A stretch of DNA of 48,453 nucleotides, taken from NCBI GenBank assembly GCA_040905705.1, contig JBBDQZ010000018.1:1-48453 (forward strand), written 5' to 3'. Below the pieces are notes generated by a model. That model was not told the origin of the DNA and did no database searches. It worked only from the letters and a program-made list of their open reading frames with translations. The translations under genes and the position numbers were made by a program. The DNA comes from JBBDQZ01 sp040905705. GTDB lineage: Bacteria; Bacteroidota; Rhodothermia; Balneolales; Natronogracilivirgulaceae. How positions within the stretch are numbered: the stretch's first letter is position 1; every line of letters begins with the position of its first letter. Shown piece after piece: positions 6,366 to 15,688 of the stretch.

Positions 6366-8753
6366 ATGTCCCTTCCGGAATTTACACTGAATAAACTGGA
6401 ATTTGAAAAATTACGGGAAGTTCTGACCGGATATTTATCAACTTCCACCGGTATAAAATCGGTTCAGAAACTGAGTCCATCCGGCTCCGCCGTGACCGTT
6501 AGGCAAAAACTTGAGGAAACTTCCGAGATGATGCGTCTGCTTGAAGCGTCGGAAATACCTCCGTTTCAAACCCTTCCGGATATTTCCGACGCTCTCGCCA
6601 AAGCCGGAATCAAGCGCTTTGTGCTCGATGGAAAATCACTGATACAAATTTGGAAATGGGCAGAAACCGCCCGGAATCTACGTTCCTTTTTTGTCAAACA
6701 CGAAAAGGAAGCCACCCGCCTTTGGAAAATTGCCCGGGATCTTACTCCCCTCAAAACCCTTGAGCAACATATTCTCCAGGCAGTCAATGAAAAAGGCGAA
6801 ATAAAGAGTGACGCGAGTCCGGAACTGGCACGCATCAACAAGCAAATAAGCAGGCGGAAACAGTCGATGCGAACCATTTTACAACGAATCCTGCACCAGG
6901 GAAAAGAAGCGGGGTTTACAGATGAAGAGGAAGCTACGTTACGCGGTGGACGCATGGTTATTCCGGTTAAATCGGAATACAAACGCAAAGTCAGGGGGTT
7001 CATACACGACTCATCTGCAACAGGCCAGACCGTCTATATTGAACCCATAGAAGTTTTTGATATAAACAACGAAGTCCGGGAGTTGGAATCGGCCCGAAAC
7101 AGGGAGGTGGAACGCTTGTTACGGGATCTAACACAACAGGTTGGTCAGCATATCGATGAGCTGTCGAATAATGAAGAGTTGATTGGACGGCTGGATGTCT
7201 GTTATGCCTGTGCGAAACTGGGCGGGCGCTGGAAAGGCGTTATAAGCGATATATCCGTCGACGGATCGATTTCTCTGAAAGAGTGTCGCAATCCGCTTCT
7301 GCTACTTAAATTCAATCGCCACACAGACGCGTTGCAACATGTTATTCCTCTGAACCTTAATATGGACCCGGGTGAAAAAGGCATCATTATAACCGGGCCA
7401 AACGCCGGCGGAAAATCTGTTACCCTGAAAACTTTCGGCCTGGCTTTAGTACTTACTCAATGCGGAATTCCCATTCCGGCTCTTGAAGGTGCAAAATTAC
7501 CATGTATTGACATGCTTTTCATTGATATGGGTGATGAGCAATCAATAGATAACGATCTGAGTACTTTTTCTTCCCGACTCAAGTGGATGAGGGATGTCAT
7601 GGCTCAGGCGGGACCGAATAGCTGGATACTCATGGATGAAGCTGGAAGCGGTACGGATCCGGATGAAGGCACCGCTCTGGTGAAAGCCTTCCTTGAAATT
7701 TTGTCTGCAAAAGGAGTTCGGTGCATCATCACGACACATCATGGAGCACTGAAAATTTTTGCCCATGAAACCGATGGATGGAGCAATGCATCCATGAAAT
7801 TTGATCAGCAATCACTCTCACCTACCTATCGATTTCAAAAAGGGATTCCGGGAAGCAGTTATGCCTTTGAGATTGCCGAGCGGATGGAAATTCCCGAGGA
7901 GTTAGTACACCGTGCCAGAGGCTGGGTGGGTTCGGGCAAGAATAAGCTGGAGTCTCTCATTATTAATCTTGAACAGGAATCACAACGACTGAGGCTCCAG
8001 AAGTCTGAATTGCAGCGACAGGAACAGCACTGGAAGCAATCTGTTGACCGGTTGAGCAATCGGTTGGCACGGATACAGGAAGAGCGGGGAAAAATCCGTA
8101 ACCGCGCCATTGAAGATGCCGAAGTACTGCTGCGTGATACCAATCGAAAGATCGAAGAGGCTATACGTGCCGCATCAAACAAAGACAAAGTTACACTCAA
8201 GGAAAAACGCAGCGCCATTGAAAAGATTGAAGAGCAGGTACGTATTGAAAAATCCCGTCAGCAAAAAAAATCACAGCAGCCGATAACGCAGCAAAGGCCA
8301 CCGCAAACAGGTGATGCCGTCAGGATGATGGACAGCAATACCACCGGGGAACTGGTCGAAATATCCGGTAAAAAAGCAACGGTCATCGTTAACGGGCTTC
8401 GTATCAAAACACAGTACAACAATCTGGAACGATCCGATCAACGGCCTTTATCCGGCAGAACAAAAGGATACAAAATTATAAACTCCGGTGCGGTTGGAAA
8501 TACACTTCGCCCATTTTCCGGATCACTGGATATACGAGGGGTCCGGGGAGAGAAGGCCATTCAAATATTGACCGGGTTTATAGATGAAGGACTTATGAGA
8601 GGGCTGGAACGTCTTGAGGTCATTCACGGCAAGGGAGATGGTATTTTACGTAAACTGGTACATGAATACCTGCGTTCCCGACCTGATATCAGGCAATTCG
8701 AAACAGCCCCCATTCAAGAAGGTGGTGAGGGTTGTACCTATGTATATCTTTGA
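6366..8753 (+). CDS. mutS2: Endonuclease MutS2
   Basis: A 795-residue MutS2. After the helical core domains comes the ABC ATPase, with Walker A GPNAGGKS (residues ~344-351) and Walker B LMDEAGSGTDPDEG (~424 onward). A long charged coiled coil follows (~520-640), then a C-terminal Smr nuclease domain (LDIRGVRGEKA, HGKGDGILR). The length is typical (about 780-800). MutS2 lacks the mismatch-recognition domain of MutS. It is linked to suppression of recombination and, in some bacteria, to rescue of collided ribosomes. The gene stands alone between the divergent TSUP gene and the convergent outer membrane protein gene, whose stop codon lies 17 nt beyond the mutS2 stop. Confidence 0.97.
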   Translation: MSLPEFTLNKLEFEKLREVLTGYLSTSTGIKSVQKLSPSGSAVTVRQKLEETSEMMRLLEASEIPPFQTLPDISDALAKAGIKRFVLDGKSLIQIWKWAETARNLRSFFVKHEKEATRLWKIARDLTPLKTLEQHILQAVNEKGEIKSDASPELARINKQISRRKQSMRTILQRILHQGKEAGFTDEEEATLRGGRMVIPVKSEYKRKVRGFIHDSSATGQTVYIEPIEVFDINNEVRELESARNREVERLLRDLTQQVGQHIDELSNNEELIGRLDVCYACAKLGGRWKGVISDISVDGSISLKECRNPLLLLKFNRHTDALQHVIPLNLNMDPGEKGIIITGPNAGGKSVTLKTFGLALVLTQCGIPIPALEGAKLPCIDMLFIDMGDEQSIDNDLSTFSSRLKWMRDVMAQAGPNSWILMDEAGSGTDPDEGTALVKAFLEILSAKGVRCIITTHHGALKIFAHETDGWSNASMKFDQQSLSPTYRFQKGIPGSSYAFEIAERMEIPEELVHRARGWVGSGKNKLESLIINLEQESQRLRLQKSELQRQEQHWKQSVDRLSNRLARIQEERGKIRNRAIEDAEVLLRDTNRKIEEAIRAASNKDKVTLKEKRSAIEKIEEQVRIEKSRQQKKSQQPITQQRPPQTGDAVRMMDSNTTGELVEISGKKATVIVNGLRIKTQYNNLERSDQRPLSGRTKGYKIINSGAVGNTLRPFSGSLDIRGVRGEKAIQILTGFIDEGLMRGLERLEVIHGKGDGILRKLVHEYLRSRPDIRQFETAPIQEGGEGCTYVYL

Positions 8754-8770
8754 GATTGTGGCCGGTAAAC

Positions 8771-9994
8771 TCAAAACATATAGCCCACATTCATATAAAA
8801 CCGATACATTTCATCCGATATACCTAAATCAAACCGCAAAACAAAATCGGGAGTAAGAAAGGAGGTGGCTACTCCACCTCCAAAAGTACGATGATAATCG
8901 CGAAACAGCTCATGCCACCCATCAAGGCCTTCTTCTTCATAGAAAACTCGACCGGCATCGTGAAATCCGTGAATGCCAAGTTTGAAATTGAACTCCGGAA
9001 GTTCATAGATCCATGTACGCAATTCCAGATTGTAAAACAGCACCGCATCACCGCGGAATCGATAAGTAGGATAACCGCGGAGCGTTAACTCATCTCCAAG
9101 ATAGGGGCGTTTCCAGTACGGAAGTGTGCCTCCGGCCCATTCACCGGACAAGCGTGCCGCCAATACCGGACGGAAATAGGGAACCGGAATTGTCACATAC
9201 TGGCGAAATTCGGACAAAATGGAAACCATGGGAAAATCAGTAAAAAAGAATCCGGGTGCCCAGTGACCGGAAAGCTCAAACCGGTTGCCTCGGGTTGCCG
9301 AAAATTCATTATCACGGTTCTCCCAGACCAATCCCAATCCGATCAGATTAACCCATCCGCCTTCTATACCTTCAGGGCGATCCTGCCCCATTAAGCGTTC
9401 TGTGTCATCATCCGGAATTTCAAATCTTATACCGGCTGTTGCCGAAACATCAAGACGGCCACGGCGGTTAGTTGACTGGAGAATATTTATTCTTCCCTGC
9501 CACTGCAATCCGGCACGATAGGATTCAAAATGATAGAATAATTCATCCCAATGATCCTCCTCAAAAGTTGTTCGATTTCCGATCCCGAAGTAGTTGTCAA
9601 ACAAAAGGCGGTCTCCGAAGATCAGCCACTGTGAACGAACCGGCCATCCGAATGTCTCCATCTGTTCATACTGGATTTCTATACCGAATAGCCCTTTGGT
9701 GGTGGCGCTCAGCCGAACTTCGGTCAAGGAGAGGTAGGGCGCGACTGTGGGATGATACCGGTATCGGTTGACGACTACCCCTCCCAAAAGTCCAAGATCC
9801 GACGCATAGGCAATTGCCGGTATAAAAGCGGTAACGATGGAATCGCCGTTAACCCTCCCGGGCTGTAACGGAGGCTGGGAGGCGGCCGGACGGACCGCCA
9901 GTGCCAACAAACAAAAAAAAATTATATAGAAATAGCGTCCGGCCTGTACACAATATGTACCCGTGATTATTTTATGCAATGAAAGTTCTCCCAT
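8771..9994 (-). CDS. Omp85/BamA-type outer membrane beta-barrel protein without POTRA domains
   Basis: A 407-residue protein with a signal-peptide-like hydrophobic segment (FYIIFFCLLALAV) cleaved near AASQ, then a run of amphipathic strands ending in an aromatic residue (YMNVGYMF), as in outer membrane barrels. The C-terminal half shows the surface-antigen (D15/BamA) pattern: LGLVWENRDNEFSATRGNRFELSGHW, then GDELTLRGYPTYRFRGDA, including the RGYP variant of the conserved barrel motif, and GLG(V/I) strands. No POTRA repeats fit in the ~50 residues before the barrel, so it belongs to the short Omp85-type barrels common in Bacteroidota. Function is unknown; outer-membrane insertion is the safe statement. 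A later start is possible. Confidence 0.82.
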   Translation of the reverse strand: MGELSLHKIITGTYCVQAGRYFYIIFFCLLALAVRPAASQPPLQPGRVNGDSIVTAFIPAIAYASDLGLLGGVVVNRYRYHPTVAPYLSLTEVRLSATTKGLFGIEIQYEQMETFGWPVRSQWLIFGDRLLFDNYFGIGNRTTFEEDHWDELFYHFESYRAGLQWQGRINILQSTNRRGRLDVSATAGIRFEIPDDDTERLMGQDRPEGIEGGWVNLIGLGLVWENRDNEFSATRGNRFELSGHWAPGFFFTDFPMVSILSEFRQYVTIPVPYFRPVLAARLSGEWAGGTLPYWKRPYLGDELTLRGYPTYRFRGDAVLFYNLELRTWIYELPEFNFKLGIHGFHDAGRVFYEEEGLDGWHELFRDYHRTFGGGVATSFLTPDFVLRFDLGISDEMYRFYMNVGYMF

Positions 9995-10521
9995 TCCGTA
10001 GTAACCATGCTCTACACCAATATTGGCCCCGATTAATCATAAGCACGCCAAGCATAAATAAATTTTCCATGTAACGGCCAACTATTGTCTGCAAACACAG
10101 CTGAAAGCTTTAAAGTTACGCGGAAGATGTGCAACTCCCAAAATGAATTCCCCGACCATGCGACCCATCTACGATCCGGATTCCAAATTACTCCATTCTA
10201 GTATAATCTTCATATTGCATCCACTATGTGGACGTGATTTCATCTTATCCAATACATCTAAATTTATTTAGACTTGATACAAATAGTAATTGCCTTTATT
10301 CCTTCCGGTTGTTACTTTTAATCCGTACAAAATTAAGACCTGTGGGGTAAGAATATATAAAGTATGCTTTATCTCCAGCCAATACGATGCAGACTATATT
10401 AAAAGCTTAAGGTTGGAAGTGTCTTAAATACATTGATACCGGAAACCTTTCCGGAGTGTAGTAATAATTACTTAATTATTTAGCAAAGCTATTCAAACAG
10501 AAATACAAAAAAATTTAAATC
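9995..10521. promoter_or_regulatory. Divergent intergenic region upstream of a TonB-dependent receptor
   Basis: A 527-nt A+T-rich gap between the divergent Omp85-type gene and the receptor gene. I see no open reading frame worth calling. Near the receptor there is a perfect hairpin (10439-10454). I looked for Fur boxes and a cobalamin riboswitch B12 box and found neither. Confidence 0.5.
10439..10454 (+). promoter_or_regulatory. Perfect 7-bp hairpin in the leader of the TonB receptor gene
   Basis: CCGGAAA and TTTCCGG are separated by only CC, 67 nt upstream of the receptor start codon. It could be an operator dyad or a leader hairpin. No T-run follows, so it is not a terminator. Confidence 0.4.
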
Positions 10522-12990
10522 ATGCTAATTAAATTACTAATGTTGCTTATGGTGCTTATGACTGAACCTGTTGCGGGCGAAACTGTTTCAGGCAACCACC
10601 TTTCAGGCGAAGCCTTTTCAGACGAATCCGATGATACTGAGTACGGGGATGAGTTGTACGGATCAATTGCAGGCTGGGTCACTAACGAAAAAAATCACCA
10701 TCTCTCCTATGCCCATATTGCACTGCCCGAGCTGGACAAAGGTACCATTACTCATTCAGACGGTACTTTTTTACTCCGAAATGTCCCGGAGGGGGTTCAC
10801 CGTTTGGTCGTGAGTCATGTCGGTTATGAAACCACTGAACAAACAATCACTATTCTTACCGGTCACACAACTGAAGTCGAATTTGAGCTACGTATCCAGT
10901 ACGAAATGCCACAGATTGAGATCGTCGGCAAGAGTCCGGAAAGGCTGGCCCGTATTCCCGGTTCTGCAGCCATCATTACAACGGCACATCTGGAGCAGAC
11001 CGAACCGATCAGCGGATCAGAGGTACTCCGCCAGATCCCCGGTATCCACACAGTAGATGAGGAAGGAATGGGGCTTCGAACGAATATTGGTATCCGCGGT
11101 CTTGACCCTGACCGAAGCCGGAATGTACTGATGCTTGAAGACGGCATCCCTGTAGCACTGGCCCCGTACGGCGAACCTGAAATGTATTACACACCTTCCA
11201 TTACCCGGATGAAAAGAATTGAAGTGATTAAAGGCAGCGGGTCGATTATGTTTGGGCCGCAAACCATTGGTGGTGTCATCAATTATATCACTCCGGATCC
11301 CCCTCCCATTCCCAAACTGGATGCTTACATTTCAGGCGGTGAGCGAGGATACTTCACCTCATTGATTGGAGTGGGCAACACTTTTGAAAAATCAGGACTT
11401 AAAATCACCTACCTGCGCCGACAGGGCAACGAAATAGGCCCATTGAATTTTCATCTCAATGACCTTCATGCCAAATGGAATCTTGTGATGAGCGATCAAT
11501 CCATCATCGGAGTAAAAATGAGTATCTACGATGAAATGTCTAACTCGACTTATGTCGGCCTAAGTCAACCTTTATACGAAAGCGGAAGGTATCACTACAC
11601 CGATCTGACACCGGATGATAAACTGGACATTCGGCGCTATTTCACCAGTTTAAGTCATGACTACTTTTTTAACGACCATATTCATTTGCGAACTGTTACT
11701 TATGCTTATACAACTCGCCGCAACTGGTCCCGCCAGGATTTTGATAATGAGCCGATAAACGATCATGAATACAGTCGTATCATCGGGAATCCTGAAGAAC
11801 CTTTCGGAGCAATCTGGTTTCGGCCTACTACTGGAAATCGAAACCGGGAGTTTGAGGTGGTTGGTGTTGAGCCTCGTCTAAGTGCTCGATTTCACTTGGG
11901 GGAATATCGCAACGAACTGGACGCCGGATTCAGATATCATTACGAACGTGCATTTGAACAACGGATCAATGGATCCATTGTAAGTCCCACAACCGGTAAT
12001 ATCCGAAACGATGAAATAAGAACGGGGTATGCCGTCAGCGGGTTCTTACAAAACCGGTTTTATGCTACCCCCCATTTAACAGTTACACCCGGATTGCGTG
12101 TTGAATATTTTGTCTATGAGCGGGACGTCCTGAGAAATAATTACCAGGATATGAGGCAAACTTCTTCCGATGCGGTGCTGGCGTTGATCCCTGGGCTTGG
12201 CTTAAACTATCAAACCGGTGTGCAATCGGCGCTTTTTGCAGGTGTGCATCGCGGATTTAGTCCACCACGTATTAAGGATGCCATCACGGCAACCGGCACA
12301 AGCGAGGAACTCGATGCCGAATGGAGCTGGAGCTACGAAGCCGGGTTCCGTCTTCGACCCTTTCCGTTCCTGAAGTCGGAAATCACCGCTTACTATATGT
12401 CGTTTGAAAATCAGATCATCCCGGTTTCAGAATCGTCCGGAGGGCTTGGAGTTCCCAATGCTACAGGCTTGACAAATGGTGGCTCTACAGAACATTCAGG
12501 ACTTGAATTCCTGCTCCAGATTTCCCCTTTCATACACTCCGAACTACCATTTAATGTAGATTGGGATTTGGGAGGAACCTGGAGTCATGCTACTTTCAGT
12601 GATGATCGTTTTATTACTTCCGGGGAGGAAATAATCAATGTAAAAGGCAATAAACTGCCATATGCTCCGGAATGGTCCGGATTTTCCCGAATTTCGCTGG
12701 ACCATGTTTCAGGCGTTTCAATGCATCTGAAAGCGACGTATACCGGCGGACAGTACGGGGATGTGTTGAACCGGACCGAGCCTACCGGAAATGGGCGTGA
12801 AGGCCAGCTTGAAAGTTACACGGTACTGGATACAGGCTTACGCTATCGACTGCCGACATCCTTCAATGCTACCCTGTCAATGGCGGTAAAGAATCTCACC
12901 AACAAGCGCTATATTTCGTCCCGTCGTCCACAAGGTATCAGGATTGGCCTGCCACGGATGATCACATTTGGAATCAACCTCACGATTTGA
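10522..12990 (+). CDS. TonB-dependent receptor, FecA-like
   Basis: An 822-residue outer membrane receptor. A short signal peptide (to about residue 20) is followed by a carboxypeptidase-regulatory-like beta-sandwich (~49-125: GSIAGWVTNEKNHHLSYAHI, DGTFLLRNVPEGVHRLVVSHVGYE). The plug domain is at ~140-255 (EVLRQIPGIHTVDEEG, NIGIRGLDPDRSRNVLMLEDG, IEVIKGSGSIMFGP). The rest is the 22-strand barrel, ending in an aromatic-rich strand. The plug motifs resemble ferric-citrate-type receptors, so ferric chelate uptake is likely, but siderophore, copper or heme substrates cannot be excluded. It is followed by two hairpins and a strong terminator before hemG, so it is probably a single-gene transcript. 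Confidence 0.93.
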   Translation: MLIKLLMLLMVLMTEPVAGETVSGNHLSGEAFSDESDDTEYGDELYGSIAGWVTNEKNHHLSYAHIALPELDKGTITHSDGTFLLRNVPEGVHRLVVSHVGYETTEQTITILTGHTTEVEFELRIQYEMPQIEIVGKSPERLARIPGSAAIITTAHLEQTEPISGSEVLRQIPGIHTVDEEGMGLRTNIGIRGLDPDRSRNVLMLEDGIPVALAPYGEPEMYYTPSITRMKRIEVIKGSGSIMFGPQTIGGVINYITPDPPPIPKLDAYISGGERGYFTSLIGVGNTFEKSGLKITYLRRQGNEIGPLNFHLNDLHAKWNLVMSDQSIIGVKMSIYDEMSNSTYVGLSQPLYESGRYHYTDLTPDDKLDIRRYFTSLSHDYFFNDHIHLRTVTYAYTTRRNWSRQDFDNEPINDHEYSRIIGNPEEPFGAIWFRPTTGNRNREFEVVGVEPRLSARFHLGEYRNELDAGFRYHYERAFEQRINGSIVSPTTGNIRNDEIRTGYAVSGFLQNRFYATPHLTVTPGLRVEYFVYERDVLRNNYQDMRQTSSDAVLALIPGLGLNYQTGVQSALFAGVHRGFSPPRIKDAITATGTSEELDAEWSWSYEAGFRLRPFPFLKSEITAYYMSFENQIIPVSESSGGLGVPNATGLTNGGSTEHSGLEFLLQISPFIHSELPFNVDWDLGGTWSHATFSDDRFITSGEEIINVKGNKLPYAPEWSGFSRISLDHVSGVSMHLKATYTGGQYGDVLNRTEPTGNGREGQLESYTVLDTGLRYRLPTSFNATLSMAVKNLTNKRYISSRRPQGIRIGLPRMITFGINLTI

Positions 12991-13057
12991 TAACTACAAT
13001 ATCAAGAGGCATTGACAACCTTTGATTTATCACAGGAAATAAACCACGGGATAAACG

Positions 13058-13083
13058 GGAAGGTTTTGAAAATGGGACCTTCC
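13058..13083 (+). repeat. 7-bp inverted repeat after the TonB receptor gene
   Basis: GGAAGGT at 13058-13064 pairs with ACCTTCC at 13077-13083 across a 12-nt loop. It precedes the terminator at 13138 and may be part of the same 3' end or of a leader for hemG. Confidence 0.45.
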
Positions 13084-13133
13084 TGACCTGACCGGGTGTC
13101 TTTCCATTTCGATAACAGCATTATTCAAGTGAC

Positions 13134-13175
13134 GCCGAAAGCCCTCGGCACAATATATGTCGGGGGCTTTTTTTA
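13134..13175 (+). terminator. Rho-independent terminator with a competing 5-bp hairpin, upstream of hemG
   Basis: The stem runs from 13138-13149 to 13159-13170, 12 pairs including two G-U, closed over a 9-nt loop and followed by seven T residues. GCCGA at 13134-13138 can pair instead with TCGGC at 13145-13149, which uses the left arm and would block the terminator. It ends only 38 nt before the hemG start, so it either ends the receptor transcript or works as an attenuator for hemG. Confidence 0.85.
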
Positions 13176-13212
13176 TCTTTCCTCAATTATTAGGATTTCC
13201 ATATTACCAGGT

Positions 13213-14682
13213 ATGACAAGGATGGCGAAAATCGGAATTATAGGTGGCGGTATCAGCGGACTGGTCATCGCATTTCTTTTACAACAAAAAGGGCACAGTG
13301 TGAGGGTATTTGAACGCTCTGACCAGGCGGGTGGTGCTATGAAATCCACTCGTGAGCCTTCAGGTTGGGTGGCTGAATGGGGGCCAAATACTATACTTGA
13401 ATCCTCCGGACGCATCCAAAAGCTCATTACAATACTGGAACTTGAAGCAAAACGCCGTTATGTTTCGCCGGATGCAAAAAAACGGTACGTTGTCCGGAAC
13501 GGTTCCATGGTCGCTGTTCCGGAGTCACCCGGCAAGCTTGTCCGCACTTCTCTGTTATCTCGTCATGCCAAATTTCGACTTTTACGGGAACCGTTTATTC
13601 GCAGAAAGCGATCTTCAACCGATGAATCGGTGGCCGATTTTGTACGACGCCGGCTCGGTGAGGAGTTTCTCCAGTGGCCGGTGGATGCGCTTGTCGGTGG
13701 AATTTATGCCGGAGATCCCGAAAAATTATCGATTCGGCACGGATTTCCAAGACTTGCTCAACTTGAAGAGCAACATGGCTCCCTGTTACTCGGACAGATC
13801 AAAGGCGGGGTGAAACGTCCGGCTACATCCGATGAAATCCCACGAAACAAGGCACAGGCGTTTTCTTTCGATGACGGCCTGCAGGCCCTGCCGGAAGCGT
13901 TGTGCAATAAACTGGGTCGTTCAATTGCTTTACAAAGCCCGGTCTCTTCGGTGCATACACAAGGAACAAATGATATACCCGCCTCCTGGAAATACCGGGC
14001 ATCAGCTGATCAGGACAAGCCGGCCGGAAGTCGATGGCAAATTAAGTTCCCCTCCGGATCAAATCGTCCGGAAACATTTGATGCCATGGTCTATGCCGGG
14101 CCTGCGCATGGAATGGACTCCATCCTTTTTCCTGATTCCATGAAATCATCCATTAAAAAACTTGCCGGGATCAATTATCCGCCGGTGGTTTCACTTACAC
14201 TCGGGTTTCGGCGTTCACAGATCGAACACACGCTCGACGGATTCGGAGTCTTGGTTCCCGGAATCGAACATTTCCCAATCCTTGGCACACTTTTTATCTC
14301 TTCGCTGTTCGAAAAACGGGCACCGGACCCGGAACACGTCACATTGACCAGTTATCTCGGTGGCACTCGTCAACCTGAAATAGCCTTGAAACCTGAGGAT
14401 GAACAGATCCGCCTGGTAATGGAATCGTTACAAAAGTTGATTGGCCTGAGAGGTGACCCGGTTTACCGGCACCGTATTCTGTGGGCAAAAGCCATCCCGC
14501 AATACCACATCGGTTATCACCGGTATCTCGAAGCGATGGACGAAATGGAACGAACCCATCCGGGATTCTATCTTGCCGGCAACTATCGTACCGGAATTTC
14601 TGTTGGTGATACCATCAATGCAGCGTTCGACCTGGCGGAGCGAATCGACCGGGAAAACCGTAATCCCAACCTTAAATCTTAG
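13213..14682 (+). CDS. hemG: Protoporphyrinogen oxidase, HemY-type (FAD)
   Basis: An FAD-dependent oxidase of the HemY type that converts protoporphyrinogen IX to protoporphyrin IX. The N-terminus has the dinucleotide-binding motif GIIGGGISGL and the flavin-amine-oxidase continuation (GHSVRVFERSDQAGGAM). The middle carries the family block PVDALVGGIYAGDPEKLS, and the C-terminus has AGNYRTGISVGDTINAAFDLA, which contacts FAD. The open frame extends upstream to 13096, but that part overlaps a terminator, so I start at the ATG at 13213; the ATG at 13222 is equally possible. A hydrophilic stretch (13951-14040) interrupts the usual fold and looks like a lineage-specific loop. The SDR gene begins 12 nt after the stop, suggesting a two-gene operon. 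Confidence 0.93.
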   Translation: MTRMAKIGIIGGGISGLVIAFLLQQKGHSVRVFERSDQAGGAMKSTREPSGWVAEWGPNTILESSGRIQKLITILELEAKRRYVSPDAKKRYVVRNGSMVAVPESPGKLVRTSLLSRHAKFRLLREPFIRRKRSSTDESVADFVRRRLGEEFLQWPVDALVGGIYAGDPEKLSIRHGFPRLAQLEEQHGSLLLGQIKGGVKRPATSDEIPRNKAQAFSFDDGLQALPEALCNKLGRSIALQSPVSSVHTQGTNDIPASWKYRASADQDKPAGSRWQIKFPSGSNRPETFDAMVYAGPAHGMDSILFPDSMKSSIKKLAGINYPPVVSLTLGFRRSQIEHTLDGFGVLVPGIEHFPILGTLFISSLFEKRAPDPEHVTLTSYLGGTRQPEIALKPEDEQIRLVMESLQKLIGLRGDPVYRHRILWAKAIPQYHIGYHRYLEAMDEMERTHPGFYLAGNYRTGISVGDTINAAFDLAERIDRENRNPNLKS

Positions 14683-14694
14683 ACTGATCTTTCC

Positions 14695-15609
14695 ATGAAT
14701 TATCAACGTATCAGTATCCTCGGTTGCGGTTGGCTGGGTTTCCCGCTTGCCTGCAGGCTGGTCGCGGAAGACCATTTCGTGCGTGGAAGTACCACGACCA
14801 AAGAGAACATTCCGATGCTTGAGGAAGCCGGTATTGAACCGTACTATGTTCGCCTGGATCCGCGCATAAACGGCGATGATGTGGTTTCGTTTTTTGATGT
14901 CGATACCGTGGTACTGAACATCCCCCCACCCCGGGTGGAAGACCGGATTTCTTTCATGCTTCAACAGGGCGAAGAGCTGATCAACCGGCTTAATGCCCCT
15001 TCGGTAAAACGGCTGGTGATGGTAAGCTCTACAAGTGTGTATGGTTCAGGCAATCAGGATGCCGATGAAACGGATTCCCATCTGCCGGAAACCGAAAACG
15101 GCAAGGGTCTGATAGCAATGGAAAAACAATTGATGGAAGGTTTAAAGGCATCGGTTGCCGTCGTGCGAATGGCCGGTCTGATAGGCCCCGGACGAAATCC
15201 GGGGCGGTTTTTATCGAATCGCAGTACACATGGCCAAGATGTTGCCGGGGGTGAAAGCAATAAGGATGCCGCCAATACGGATGTTAAAGGCAAGCGTGCC
15301 GGCGGCAAGAACATCTCCGGAAACGGCGAGGAGCCGGTCAATCTGATTCATCTGGAGGATGCTATTGGCGTGGTGACGGCATTGATCAGGCAGCCGGAAC
15401 TTACCGGTGTATTCAACGCTTGTGCCCAAAATCATCCCACAAGGAAAGAGTTTTACATCCAGGCATCCTCGAAACAGGGTTTTGCATTACCGGTATTCAC
15501 CGACAGGGCACCGCGGCCCTGGAAACGGGTCATCAGCAATAAAATCCGTGAATCGAGCGGGTATCATTTTGTATACGATGATCCAATAGATGCACTGAAA
15601 GATCTGTAA
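14695..15609 (+). CDS. SDR-family NAD(P)-binding protein, YeeZ-like
   Basis: A 304-residue Rossmann protein. The N-terminal ISILGCGWLGFPLA fits the GxGxxG nucleotide-binding motif, VMVSSTSVYG is the SDR/epimerase Ser motif, and GLIGPGRNPGRFL with NLIHLEDAIGVV follows the atypical extended SDRs related to YeeZ. Its exact reaction is unknown. It starts 12 nt after hemG and is probably co-transcribed with it, but nothing links it to heme chemistry directly. A hydrophilic G/K/N-rich insertion (15222-15336, about 38 residues) separates the GPGR motif from the HLED motif. The GPGRNPGRF coding stretch itself forms a terminator-like hairpin (15185-15212). Confidence 0.85.
   Translation: MNYQRISILGCGWLGFPLACRLVAEDHFVRGSTTTKENIPMLEEAGIEPYYVRLDPRINGDDVVSFFDVDTVVLNIPPPRVEDRISFMLQQGEELINRLNAPSVKRLVMVSSTSVYGSGNQDADETDSHLPETENGKGLIAMEKQLMEGLKASVAVVRMAGLIGPGRNPGRFLSNRSTHGQDVAGGESNKDAANTDVKGKRAGGKNISGNGEEPVNLIHLEDAIGVVTALIRQPELTGVFNACAQNHPTRKEFYIQASSKQGFALPVFTDRAPRPWKRVISNKIRESSGYHFVYDDPIDALKDL
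15185..15212 (+). terminator. Terminator-like hairpin inside the SDR gene
   Basis: GCCCCGGA at 15185-15192 pairs perfectly with TCCGGGGC at 15198-15205 over a CGAAA loop, then GG and five T residues follow. It has terminator form but lies inside a coding sequence, in codons for a conserved motif, so it may be incidental. Confidence 0.35.
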
Positions 15610-15688
15610 GGGAATCAATGACCAGGTTGGGTGGTAAAATGGGAATTTATCCCCTGCTTCATGCGTACATTCAATTACCCATTCATAT

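Noticed and set aside
10267..10287. TATTT/AAATA dyad upstream of the TonB receptor as a Fur-like box
   Set aside because: Five-base A/T arms with an 11-nt spacer are expected by chance in such A+T-rich sequence and do not match the Fur consensus.
9995..10521. Cobalamin or other metabolite riboswitch before the TonB receptor
   Set aside because: No B12-box-like sequence or conserved riboswitch core was recognisable.
13096..13212. Upstream extension of the hemG frame
   Set aside because: It runs through a strong terminator and precedes the conserved MTRMAKIGIIGGGISG start, so it is not coding.
14428..14964. Minus-strand open frame of 178 codons across the hemG/SDR boundary
   Set aside because: It spans the end of one well-supported gene and the start of another on the opposite strand and shows no family motif.
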